This document shows, piece after piece, positions 21,740 through 32,378 of a DNA stretch of 64,000 nt (its first letter is position 1; every line of letters starts with the position of its first letter). Position numbers and translations under genes: made by a program. Under the pieces are notes generated by a model. That model did not search any database. It had not been told where the DNA came from and was given only the letters and a program-made list of their open reading frames with translations. Source of the stretch: Eleusine coracana subsp. coracana (Eukaryota; Streptophyta; Magnoliopsida; Poales; Poaceae); assembly GCA_032690845.1 (NCBI GenBank), contig CM064417.1, positions 39,376,432 through 39,440,431 of the forward strand, read 5' to 3'.

Positions 21740-22640
21740 TGATGTGAACAAGGGTTCCCGATCTTCCGAAAGGTTCTTGGTAAGTTGATTTGGTCGGAGG
21801 CGACACACAAATCGATCCGGCTTTAGAACAGCACGTTCTAAACCCAGCAATCGCAGCATGACATCTCCTCTGGTTATCAACCGTCCAAAGACGATTGACC
21901 TCTCCAAGAAGGCTAATTCCTGTCTGCGAATCAAGAACACAAGCAAGAACAACGAAGAATGCAACACAATTGCAGATGTATGATTAAACTCTCGAAGTTG
22001 GGGTCTCACAAACCGATGAACGACGACACTGTTTATGAACAGAATTGATCTAAGCAAAACCCAAACCCTAATGAAGAGGTGGCGGCTGTATATGAGGACC
22101 TTAGGGTCGTGCAAAACCCCCTGGACGCAGCCCTAAGTGGGCTCAACTCGATACATGGCCCAAAGACCGATTACGGTGTCGCAGCACCAGGACAGATTCT
22201 GGAAGTCGAATTGTTTCGGTGATTGCCGACGGCTCGGGACGAATTTTGACATGGGACCAGTTGGATTGGAAAGGGCTTTTAGTTATCTTTCCAGGCATAT
22301 ATAGAACATCCAAATCCGAGCCCGTATGCGTCCTGGGAATCCGTTTTAATGCAGACTGGTCCTGGGCTCCGAGACAGACTCGAAGTCGGTTTTGATTGGG
22401 CCTCCACCTTGGCTTGGACGTCCTTGCTGGCCCATCACGTCTCGAATCACCTCCCCAGCTATCTCATCATCATCTTCATGGTTTCTAACAACAATTAATT
22501 CATTAGGTAGTAATCTATTCTCAAAATCACATAAAGGAATCATTAGGAACAAGCTCACCCGTAAATTCAGTTGTCGCGCATGAACTTGCATTTTAGTTGG
22601 CGGAGTGCTGGGTGTATCCATAAGGGTGATGTCCTCATCA
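21740..22640 (-). repeat. B2 3' LTR
   Basis: Plus strand TGATGTGAACAAGG to CCTCATCA. On the minus strand, the B2 ORF runs about 98 codons into it and ends at 22346. Preceded in the element by the purine tract AAAAGGGGGAGAA (complement of 22641-22653). Confidence 0.85.
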
Positions 22641-24139
22641 TTCTCCCCCTTTTGAATTAGAGTCGTCCTCGACTGGAGCTCATCTCTTTCTCCCATGTAT
22701 GGTCTCAAATCTGAAATATTAATTGTGGAACTATTCCCAAACTTGGGATGCAACTCATATTTATATGCATTATGAAATTTGTCATCACAATGAGAATCTA
22801 CAATAGAAGGCATTCCGTGCAAATTAATAATCTCTTTAAAAACTTGGTCAGCAATATGAGCATCATTCTCACTCTCATCACAAGGTAGACAATGTGTGAT
22901 CTTAGAAATATTAGAAAAAGATGACATGACATGGTAGTTGATATTAAAGTTTTCTAGTTGGTCATTTAGTTGCAAACCAAGAGGATGTTTCAGATTTGAA
23001 CAAACATAAACTCTATGTACCATAAATACACCTCTATGATCATACTTGCCAATAACATAAAAAATGTTTCTTATCAATAAAGGCAACTTAGTTTGTGAAA
23101 ACATTTGCTTCTCTAAAGTACTTAGATTACAAAGAATATCAAATTCAATATAACCTAAAGTATTTAGAGAAGAAAACAATTTCTGCTCATCCTTTTGACA
23201 TGTAACTAAAATCAAACGTTTAATTTCAGCACTAGTGGGTGAATCATAAGCAAAAGCATCAAACTCATTCATTTGTTGTGGCAAAGGTATAAATGAAGCA
23301 TTGACACACAACTCCTCTTTATCACACGGACCACTAGGTAAAACAGTTTGTGACAAAGGAACATGATCATAAGGTTCCGATATAGCAAGACTATTGGAAC
23401 AATCCATCATATCAAGAAAGCTCTTACCTGAAGCAACAACCTGTTCTTTATGGTTCCCACTATCATCTTCTTTGTGTATATGCTGAAAAATATTAGTTGT
23501 AACAAGAGGCAAAGAAATATGTTCATCCTCTAGCAATTCAGATTTTGATGAAAGTGTTGCGACATTTGAAACAGCCCATTCTATCCTAAACGGTTCATTC
23601 TTTCTTCTCTCAAATCGTTGTTGATCCTCTTCTAAAATTTCAGTTGTGGTCATTGGTGTAAGAGTAACCCTTCTACCATTGTATTTAAATGAGTAACTAT
23701 TAGTAATGGTATTGTGCAAAACATTATTTGTACAAATCCAAGGTTTACCCAATAACAAATGACATGCTTGCATAGGTACTATATCAAATTCTACACTATC
23801 CTTATAAGAACTAATAAAAAATTCAATGCGTGCAGTTTTATCTACCTTCATCTTACCACAAGAATTTACCCATTGGATGTAGTATGGACATGGGTGTGGC
23901 TGTGTGGTCAAGCCGAGCTTCTCGACCAATTCCAAGCTTGCGATATTGTGGCTACTCTCTCCATCAATGATGACACGACAACGTCGATCCTTCACAATAA
24001 AGTGAGTCTGAAACAAGTTGTTCATTTGATTTTGCTCTACCTTCTCCATTTGAGAACTAAGCACTCGTTGTGCTACAACACTTGTATCAACCTCATTTGA
24101 CACCATCGACTCATCGCCATCAGTGTTGTAACCTGTCAT
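22346..24139 (-). CDS. Open chimaeric ORF of B2 (protease-like, unknown segment, integrase tail)
   Basis: About 597 codons from MTGYNTDGDES, no stop or frameshift; an upstream in-frame Met at 24163 is possible. Residues 20-190: protease-like domain homologous to B0, with RVIIDGESSHNIAS (DGES in place of DGGS), HPCPYYIQWVN and MQACHLLLGKPW. Residues about 190-420: no family recognised; contains DSPTSAEIKRLILVTCQK and YDHRGVFMVHRVYVCSN. Then an integrase scrap (NLHGMPSIVDSHCDDKFH) jumps straight to the integrase tail (FNISDLRP-like INISDLRPYMGERDE). The last 98 residues are encoded in the 3' LTR and end VSEPRTSLH, as in B0. Likely role: a Gag/protease-like partner in a non-autonomous element; inferred. 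The replaced active-site glycine argues against normal protease activity. Confidence 0.75.
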   Translation of the reverse strand: MTGYNTDGDESMVSNEVDTSVVAQRVLSSQMEKVEQNQMNNLFQTHFIVKDRRCRVIIDGESSHNIASLELVEKLGLTTQPHPCPYYIQWVNSCGKMKVDKTARIEFFISSYKDSVEFDIVPMQACHLLLGKPWICTNNVLHNTITNSYSFKYNGRRVTLTPMTTTEILEEDQQRFERRKNEPFRIEWAVSNVATLSSKSELLEDEHISLPLVTTNIFQHIHKEDDSGNHKEQVVASGKSFLDMMDCSNSLAISEPYDHVPLSQTVLPSGPCDKEELCVNASFIPLPQQMNEFDAFAYDSPTSAEIKRLILVTCQKDEQKLFSSLNTLGYIEFDILCNLSTLEKQMFSQTKLPLLIRNIFYVIGKYDHRGVFMVHRVYVCSNLKHPLGLQLNDQLENFNINYHVMSSFSNISKITHCLPCDESENDAHIADQVFKEIINLHGMPSIVDSHCDDKFHNAYKYELHPKFGNSSTINISDLRPYMGERDELQSRTTLIQKGENDEDITLMDTPSTPPTKMQVHARQLNLRVSLFLMIPLCDFENRLLPNELIVVRNHEDDDEIAGEVIRDVMGQQGRPSQGGGPIKTDFESVSEPRTSLH

Positions 24140-25061
24140 TGTTAATAGAAAACAAGAAAACACACAAGAGTATATTTTCCTATCACTACTGTTTGATTAC
24201 AGTGGAAACTCTCGACAAGCAAATGGCAGCACCTAACTGAGTTTTTACAAGATTCTTAATAGCAAAATAGAGGATACCTTGGAGAGTGTGATCCGACGAT
24301 TGCGAGGGTCCAAAGTTTAGTGCCTATTCAGAAGGATATATGTGGAGCTAGGTAGGCAATTTATAGTAGCAAGGATTAGCAAAATTTTAATTCAGAAATT
24401 GCAAAACTGAATAATAGTCCCAAGCTAGTCTATGTCACTGGCCTAAATTTCTTTTGTTATAGGTGCGCCTTTTTCTTCTTATTTTTTTTCAGCACCTCTT
24501 TGCCTTTTACTTCTTTCATGATTTTTTTGACATAGAACTACAGCAAGAGTTGCGAACTTTATAGCACAAAGAAAAAACCTAAACTTTCTTTTTTGCACTC
24601 TTTACGTAAGGAATAGATGTACATGTAGAACTGAACCGACAATTCTCATATGCAACAACGTGCAGCAATCTCTTGACTCAAGGAACAACGTGCAACAGAA
24701 AACACTCTAAGTTTCTTTTGCACACAAAAAGTAGAAGGCTAGATGTTAAATAAATATTTAGTGCAAATAATTCCAGCAGTACTATTCTCTGAATGTGTGC
24801 AACAATCTGATTTTTTTTTCTTGATTGTCTATGAACAAGGACACACACGACTCAAACAAGACCAAAGAACAAGTATTAGACCAACAACACAATAACCTTG
24901 TAGGGACTAAAATTCAGAGAAGCAAACTAAACTGAAAATTGCAAGGCACAAGGGGGGTGTTGGACAGCGGAAACACGACGAACAAACATTTTTGTAGGGC
25001 AATTTTCTGGACTCTAGGATTGAACAAAATAACAAGGATAAGGGCGAACCTAACGGTGTAC
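24140..25061 (-). other. B2 untranslated leader
   Basis: AT-rich leader between primer-binding site and start codon. Its 3' half matches the B1 leader closely. The rest (24470-25060) contains T-rich stretches and no supported ORF. Confidence 0.6.
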
Positions 25062-25081
25062 CTGAAGCTCTGATTACCACT
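25062..25081 (-). promoter_or_regulatory. B2 primer-binding site
   Basis: Minus strand AGTGGTAATCAGAGCTTCAG directly follows the LTR end. It is identical to that of B0 and fits the initiator-Met tRNA type (TGGTATCAGAGC) with one extra A. Confidence 0.8.
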
Positions 25082-25949
25082 TGATGTGAACAAGGGTTCC
25101 CGATCTTCCGAAAGGTTCTTGGTAAGTTGATTTGGTCGGAGGCGACACACAAATCGATCCGGCTTCAGAACAGCACGTTCTAAACCCCGCAATTGCAGCA
25201 CGACGTCTCCTCTGGTTATCAACCGTCCAAAGACGATTGACCTCGCCGAGAAGGCTAATCCCTGCCTGCGAATCAAGAACACAAGCAAGAACAACGAAGA
25301 ATGCAACACAATTGCAGATGTATGATTAAACTCTCGAAGGTTGGGTCTCACAAACAGATGAATGGCGACACTGTTTATGAACAGAATTGATCTAAACAAA
25401 ACCCAAACCCTAATGAAGAGGCGGCGGCTGTATATGAGGACCCTAGGGTCGTGCAAGATCCCCTGGACGCAAAGACCGATTACGGTGTCGCAGCACCAGG
25501 ACAGATTCTAGAAGTAGATTTGTTTCGGCGATTACCGACGGCTCGGAACGAATTTTGACATGGGACCAGTTGAGTTGGAAAGGACTTTTCGTTATCTTTC
25601 CAGGCATATATAGAACGTCCAAATCCGAGTCCGTATGCATCCTGGGCATCCGTTTTAGTGCAGACTGGTCCTGGGCTCCGAGACAGACTTGAAGTCGGTT
25701 TTGATTGGGCCTCCACCTTGGCTTGGACGTCCTTGCTGGCCCATCACGTCTCCAATCACCTTCCCAGCTATCTTATCATCATCTCCATGGTTTCTAACAA
25801 CAATTAATTCATTAGGTAGCAATCTATTCTTAAAATCACATAAAGGAATCATTAGGAACAAGCTCACCCGTAAATTCAGTTGTCGCGCATGAACTTGCAT
25901 TTTGGTTGGCGGAGTGCTGGGTGTATCCATAAGGGTGATGTCCTCATCT
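25082..25949 (-). repeat. B2 5' LTR
   Basis: 868 bp. It lacks a block present in the 3' LTR between the direct positions 22130 and 22155 (GCAGCCCTAAGTGGGCTCAA and neighbours), which explains most of the length difference. Right boundary set by the CCCGG duplication. Confidence 0.85.
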
Positions 25950-25954
25950 CCCGG

Positions 25955-27042
25955 GAGAGGTGCTTCTGCTGTACATAGCGGCAACAACTCAGGTCATGAG
26001 CTCGGCGCTTGTAGTCGTGCGAGAAAGAGAAGGGCACACACTTAAAGTCCAGCACCCGTCTACTACGTCAGCGAAGTCCTGTCCGACTCGAAGACCCGGT
26101 ACCCGTAGATCCTCAAGATCCTCTACGGGGTGATGGTCGCAAGGTGCAAGCCGGCACTACTTCAACTCCCACCCGATACACATCATATGTTCCTTTTCGC
26201 TCCAAGAAATTATACAGAACAGGGACTCGGCACGCAAGGTCGCCAAGTGGGCACTCGAGCTGATGGGGCACGACGTCACGTACCAACCTCAAGCAGCCAT
26301 CAAGTCCAAGGTCCTCATCGACTTCATGGCGGAGTGGACCGAAGCACAACTCCCGCCTGCTCCGGTCGACCAGGGATACTGGGTCATGTACTTCGATGGG
26401 TCACTCATGTGGACAGGTGCGAGCGTCGGCCTCGTATTCGTCTCTCCACTCGGGGTATGTATGAAATACGTGATTCGTCTACATTTCCCCGCATTAAATA
26501 ATGTCATTGAGTACGAGGCGCTCGTAAACGGGCTCAAGATCGCCATCAAACTTGGTATCTGATGGCTGGAGATCCGGGGCGACTCCCAACTCATGGTCGA
26601 CCAGATCATGAAAGAGTCTAGCTGTCGGACCGACACCATGGCACTTTTTTGCCATGAAGTCCACAAGCTCGAGAACAAATTCGACGGACTAGAGCTCAAG
26701 CACATCCCGCGACGTCTAAACGAGACAGTTGACGCGCTGGGCAAAATGGCGTCTGGTCGAGGGCAGATTCCTCCGGGAGTCTTCGCAAACGACCAACATC
26801 AGCCTTCGGTTCGACCCAAAGAACCTGTGGGGGCTAGGGAGGGACCGGACGATTCCATCAAACCCGACCCGAGGGTCGAAAAATCGCCTCCGGAGACGAG
26901 GTCGCCCTCAACCCCGCAACATGCCAGCGTAATGGAATTTGATCGACCAAGTGGCTCGAGCGAGCCGGACGACCAGTCAGACGACTCGGGGGTTGAGCGA
27001 ATCGACCCTCAAGTCGAGAGAGCCGAGCTCCCGTACAACTAG
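25955..27042 (+). pseudogene. RNase H and second RNase H-like domain of element A (broken)
   Basis: A continues after B2 with PVYYVSEVLSDSKTRYPQI and the connection RKVAKWALELMGHDVTYQ. A second RNase H-like domain begins at about 26380 (YWVMYFDGSLMWTGA, EYEALVNGLKIAIKLGI, IRGDSQLMVDQI), with Asp and Glu residues where the family has its metal ligands. Having two such domains in series is a mark of the Tat lineage. Lesions: frameshifts near 25975, 26110 and 26200 and a TGA at 26560. The final part (26790-27040) is a charged linker. Confidence 0.8.
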
Positions 27043-28310
27043 AGGATCCCATACATCAAATTCTTGACTTGGGGCATGTTTCTCATCAACGGGACCGAAG
27101 CGAAATGTCTCTATCAGCGCGCCAAGTCTTTCGTCTTAATTTACGGGGAGCTTTACAATCACAGTGTCACCAAGGTCATGCAGCGCTGTATCCCCATCAG
27201 CGAAGGCGTCCAGCTGCTCGTTGACATCCATGGGGGGGGGGGGGGGGTTCTGCGGCCATCACACTGCGCCTTGGGGGGTCTACTAGCCGACTGCTGTGGG
27301 TGACGCGACCCGCATAGTCAAAACCTGAAAAGGTTGCCAGTACTACGCCTGCCAAACCCACCTGTCAGCGTAGGCCCTTCAAACGATCCCCCTCACGTGG
27401 CCTTTCGCGTTCTGGGGGTTAGACCTGGTTGGCCCGCTCAAAAAAGCGCCCAGGGGCTACACCCACCTGCTTGTCGCGGTCGACAATTTCACCAAGTGGA
27501 TCAAAGCGCATCCGCTAGTCAAAATCCGGTCCGGGGAAGCGGTCGAGTTCTTCCTCGATATTATCCACCGGTTCGGAGTCCCTAACTTCATAATTATGGA
27601 TAACAGAACGCAGTTCATGGGAAAGAAGTTCCTGAAGTTCTGCGATGACTACCATATTCGCGTCGACTGGGCTGCCGTCGCCCATCCTGAGACAAACGGC
27701 TAGGTCGAGCGGGCGAATGACATGATACTCCAAGGTTTAAAGCCTCAGATTTTTGACCTGACCCTCGTCTTCAACCACTTGAAGCAGTTCAGTGGACGAA
27801 TTCCATGCCGTATTCTGGAGCCTGCGCACGACCCAGAGTCACGTGACAGGTTTCACGCCCATCTTCATGGTTTACGGGTCTGAGGCAATCCTGCCCTCGG
27901 ACATAGACTACGGCATGTGATGGACCAAATAGACCATGGGTCTGAGGCAATTGTGCCCTTCTTCATGGTTTACGGGTGCATGCATATGATGAGCAAGGCA
28001 ACGAAGCAACACTCTAGGATGTGATGGACAAAATAGATGAGGTGCCAGACGTCACGCTCGACTCGGCCAAGTACCAGCAAGCCCTCCGTCGCTACCACGA
28101 TCGAAATGTAAGGGATAGATGTCTCCTCGTAGACGACCTCGTTTTATGCAAGGTTCCAGACAACTGAGGTCGACATAAGCTCTCACCGCCCTGGGAAGGA
28201 CCGTACGTTGTCTCTCAAGTCATCCGACCCGGCACCTACAAGCTCAAGACCGTGGAGGGCGAAGAATTCAAGAATGCGTGGAACATCTCCAGCTACGTAA
28301 ATTCTACCCC
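27043..28310 (+). pseudogene. Integrase of element A (heavily broken)
   Basis: Recognisable blocks lie in several frames: FVLIYGELYNHSVTKVMQRC (about 27130-27190), GLDLVGPLKK-type block near 27425, FFLDIIHRFGVPNFII near 27550-27600, DYHIRVDWAAVAHPE near 27650, then VERAND near 27703 after a TAG in place of Gln. The tail has LSPPWEGPYVVSQVIRPGTY (about 28166-28240). A G-tract (27232-27246) destroys the zinc-binding region, and a scrambled filler lies at 27890-28020. Catalytic residues can be placed but the gene is dead. Confidence 0.75.
27890..28020. other. Scrambled filler in A integrase
   Basis: Short copies of nearby sequence are shuffled here. TTCATGGTTTACGGGT of 27864 recurs at 27962. 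GGGTCTGAGGCAAT of 27876 recurs at 27938. TGTGATGGACCAAATAGA at 27916 resembles TGTGATGGACAAAATAGA at 28020. This pattern is typical of break repair by template switching. Confidence 0.7.
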
Positions 28311-28820
28311 TAGCTCTTTTTTTCGTGTAATCGTTACATGCCTCGCTTGCTCCTAAGTGACACCTGACCCCTCCCAAGGGATCAAGTGTCACTCGGGGGC
28401 TAGAAAGGCACAATAGGCCCACACGTCTGTGCACCTCTTGTTTTTCTAAAAAAAAATTCCTTCTTTTTTCTACCTCTCTCGACCTCGAGTCTCACTACGT
28501 TGGCAAACAAAGTAAGCCACGAGAAATGAAGTTCATAGTTGAGCCAGTCGGGCGGCGCGACATTGTGCTTGCCCTAGTGGCCATGACAACAGCCATCACC
28601 GGCAGGACTAAACTTCTAAAGCACTCGGGGGCTTAGACTTTGTGAGCCAAAACAGGAGAGGCGACCGGCCGAGCACACAAAGTAGTTTAATAACAAGAAC
28701 TAAAACTATTTAAGGCCACAAAACGGGCCACCAAATTAAACAAGCATGAGTTCAAGTCTAAACTATTACATGGGCATGTTGACCCACCAAAACAAATAAG
28801 ATGACAAAAGCAATCACTAA
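28311..28820. other. Spacer between A integrase and antisense ORF
   Basis: Non-coding region with several CACTCGGGGGCT-type purine-rich blocks (28391, 28622), which resemble the polypurine tract before the 3' LTR and may act as extra priming sites. No ORF is supported. Confidence 0.5.
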
Positions 28821-31800
28821 CTAATTTCCCTCCTCAGCCTTAGGGAGTGCCTCCTCCTCGTGCGCGCGAGCCAGGACGTCGGCATAAAGAGCGGTGCGAG
28901 TGCGGATCGCCTCCATCTGCTCGGGAGTGTAGCCTTCAACGTGGCCCGTGCTCATGGCCTCAAACTCAGCATCGACCAAGTTGAAGTGAGTGGCGAACAT
29001 GCTCAAGGAGGTGTGCACGCCAAAACGCACACCCCGCCTGATCCAGGCACGACCCATCTCCATCAGTCTCCCGACTTGCTCCGTGGGAGCAACGCGGGAA
29101 GGAAGGTCCACCTAATGCTCTCGTGCCGCTCGACCTATCATGGCGTGGAGTGCGTCCTTCTCCTCGACCTTTTGCTGAAGGGAGCCTTCAACCGCCGCCT
29201 GCTTTGACCCTAGATCTACGCAACACCCAACAGAGTCGGTGAACCAAAAGGAATGACGATAAGGTAAGAAAAGAAGAGTAAAGAGAAAGCTTACCCTCCT
29301 CCCTCTAGTGAGAGCTTTGCAGCTGCGCCAGGTAGCCAGCCGCTGCTTCGGCAGAATCCTTGGCCACTTTGTCCGCCTCCTCGCGATGCAGCTTCTCCTG
29401 ATGTAACGCGAGGTCGAGCCTGTCGACATCCGCGGGGGTGGACAGAGCCCTCACCTCAGCATCATATTGTTCCTTCTTGGTAGCGGTGAGGTCGCTCTCC
29501 GTCTGGCTCTGCTGGCTGGCAACCTGCTCCATGGAGGCCTCTAATTCAATCAGCCTCGTACCCAGATCCACCCCGCGATGATGTTCCTCCTCCAACTCCA
29601 GTTGAGCGGTGGCCTAGGCTCGCAGGCATGAGATGAATGAGGCCTCGCACTCATACTTCAGCGTCCGACACGCGGCAAGGACCTGAAGTCCGACGGGGTC
29701 GCACGAGCTCTTCATCATCCCGAGCTCCTCTCCGGCGAGCACGAGTTCGGCCTCCATCAGAGGTATGACTAGAACCGTGCGGGGCGCAGCGCCAACAACC
29801 CCAGCAGCCACGACGTCGGCAGCACCGTCACTCGTGTCGGGTTCAGTGAGCCCGGGCGCGCCGCAGTCCAGAGCACTGTCGCCAACATTTTTAGCTTCCG
29901 CCGCTGACACGCGCGCACCAGAGTTCGTTGCGGCCACAGCGGCATCACGTGCCCTCGCTTCGGCAGCGGCGTCCCTCTTGAGCGTCTTTGCCATAGTAAA
30001 CCGCGGTCAACGGGGCCTCGGACTAACCGCCTGCCAGTTCTCGATTGGCGCGTTCTTGCCCGCTGCCTCGTCACGCGGGCGCTTCTCCGTAGTCACCGCG
30101 GAAGGCGTGACCTCGACCTCGTCAATGGAGGTTGGCACTCTGACCCGCGCTGTTTCGACCTTGGAGGTTGTCACTCTGACCCGCGCTGTTTCGACCTCCC
30201 GACCACTGCTCCGATAGGGGACCTCGTCGGCGAGGCCCGCCCCCTGACAACTGTCTCGGCCGACGTCGGCGAGCGGGGACCCTCCGCCGAGGCCGACCGA
30301 CTCAACGCCACTTCTTTGACCAGACAAGGACCCACGGAAGCCCCTGACCTGGGGGGCAGCGATGAGACCAAGGATGATCCTATCCCCAAGGTCGGACGCG
30401 CAAACGGCATATAGCCGAGCCCGCCCACCAGGCCAAAATTGCCGCTGAGGTCATCATCATTGTCGTTGTCACCGTACACGCCGTCATCACCGTTCCCACC
30501 GTATTCGAAGTCCATGAACCCGCTAACGGCCTGCCCACCGTTAGACACGTCATCATCCTTATCCTCGTCCTCTTCCTCCGTCAACACGGTCGACAAGGTG
30601 TCCGGGTTCTCCCCCCGCAGCTCCTTCTGCTCCCTCAGCGCCTGCCGACGGTGCGACCTCTTCTCCTTCGCTTGCCTTACCAGGATGTCGGCATCTTTCT
30701 TCTTTCACGCCTCCCTCTTGGCGTCCTGCTGCTCCATGTTCCTGAAACGGTTAGCGGTCCGTAGGGGCTGGTCCTCCGACAGCCGGAGACGAGAAGTCTG
30801 GATGAAACGCGTTCACTGGGACTGAGGGCACGGTACTAAGGTGAGACTAGTAGCCGCAATAACTAGAGGGCCAAAGAATGCGTGAGAAAAAACAGGGCCA
30901 CTTACCACGTCGACCGCCTAAGGGTTCAGACGTATCGCCGGCCCGCCTGGAATGGGCCAGGGCCGAGTAGAAGATCCCAGAGCCGCCCTCACCCTCTTGG
31001 TGACCTCGTCATCAGGCAGCAGCTCCTCCGCCATCACGTTGTCTGGCACGACACGGTCGCTATCCCGAACCAGGAACATGGGGAGACGACGGGCCGACAA
31101 CAGCGCGAACTGCCGCTTATGGAACCACCTAACGACCTCGGCGCCGTCGAGACCGCACAGCTTAAGATGAGCGATTGCGTCAAGGGCGTCCGTGATCCAC
31201 CGCTCGCCGTACTTCCCCTTCCGCAGTTCTAGCTGGATTTGGTTATAGGGATGTTCCGACCGGTGTAACCGGGAAGGGGATGGAGCTCATCGTTGCGCAG
31301 GTAGAACCACCCCTTGTGCCACCCCCCGTGATTGGTCGGGGTGGGCGTTTGGAGGTACTCTGCCGCACGTTCCCCTCGTAGTCAGATGCCGACACACCCG
31401 ATAATGCAGGGGAAGGGCTCGACCCCGATCTTGTGCCGGATGTAGGAGGCGAGGAAGAAGTGGCACCACAAGTCGAAGTTGGGTGCTATCCCCAGGAACC
31501 CCTCACACAAGGCCACGAAAGCCAAGATGTGCAGGACCCCGTTGGGATTTAGATGCTGCAGCTCCGCGCGGTTGTGAAATAGCAGCGCGCGGAGGAAGTC
31601 GTGTGGTGACCTCCCAAGTCCGCGCTCGTGGAAGGGGACGAACGACATCACATAGCCCTTAGGGGGCTCCGACCGGATATCGTTCCCCGACACCAGCCAT
31701 TGCCTTTCATCGGTCAGGGGCACAAGGAGCCTGACGTGGACGAGCGTCTCCAGCTCCTTTATCACCGTGGATCGAGTGAACACAAACATGGCGGATGAAA

Positions 31801-31960
31801 AGGCAACCACGATGAAACAGTGACGATCACCGAGAGAGGCTGCAAGCAGGAAAGCGTGAAGGCTAGAAGAAGAAGAAGGGGAGGGCACAGCCCGGATCGA
31901 GCTTAAATAGGCGGCATGCCCCAGAAACTGCATTCCGATTCGATCGCGGGGTCCAGCCAC
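28821..31960 (-). pseudogene. Antisense ORF of element A ('putative gypsy type transposon' domain)
   Basis: Reads opposite to gag-pol. The N-terminal part (from a Met at 31789; upstream Met at 31960) shows LVPLTDERQWLVSGND, YVMSFVPFHERGLG, LNPNGVLHILAFVALCE and NFDLWCHFFLASY. This is the conserved domain found on the antisense strand of Tat-type grass elements and catalogued as a 'putative gypsy type transposon' (Transposase_28). A glutamate/aspartate-rich part (about 30600-30480) and alanine-rich coiled-coil segments (29595-29305, 29111-28821) follow. Frames change many times, so it is a pseudogene. The function of this ORF is unknown. Confidence 0.7.
31903..31912 (-). promoter_or_regulatory. 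Possible TATA box for the antisense ORF
   Basis: Minus strand CCTATTTAAGC lies about 115 bp upstream of the Met at 31789 and downstream of the Met at 31960. If used, translation would begin at 31789, just before the conserved domain. Inference only. Confidence 0.4.
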
Positions 31961-32378
31961 GGCTCACCCGAGGTAAGGAGCTTAACTCCCCGCTGTGACA
32001 CCCACGGCTTAAATTCCTCCACGTCCTCCCCAACTCTCCCCGTATCCAATAACTCTCCAGCTTCTGCTCCAGTCTTCGGCGCCCTGGGTTGGTGGCCCCA
32101 CTAGCCTCATTATTCGGGCGGGAGATGCGCGCCCATGATTGCCACATCAAGGGAGATGAGGCGACGTGACGGTTCAACCGGTACCACCACGACACGCGCG
32201 TAAGGTAAACACGCCACCCTGGCCTTGGGCAGTGGGAAGACGGTTCAAAACCCATTGAAACCCCATGCCCGCCTTTATTTCTTCTAGATTTAAGGGAGTG
32301 GGCCCTATCGATCCGAGACCCCTCGTTACCAATGCCTAACCAATCCGCCCGTAAAGCCCCTAGGTTAGCGGATAGGGG
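31961..32378. other. Element A sequence upstream of the antisense ORF
   Basis: GC-rich non-coding DNA that ends at insertion B3 (left flank AGGGG). No feature beyond the possible antisense promoter is seen. Confidence 0.4.

Larger units (their letters stand above)
21740..25949 (-). mobile_element. B2: non-autonomous CRM-like gypsy element
   Basis: A complete non-autonomous element on the reverse strand. LTRs are 21740-22640 (3', 901 bp) and 25082-25949 (5', 868 bp), flanked by perfect CCCGG (21735-21739 and 25950-25954). It has a primer-binding site (25062-25081), polypurine tract, leader and one open frame of about 600 codons. It lacks reverse transcriptase, RNase H and most of integrase. 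It resembles the non-autonomous CRR elements known from rice in plan. The first base of the 5' LTR is changed (AGATGAGG for TGATGAGG). Confidence 0.85.
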
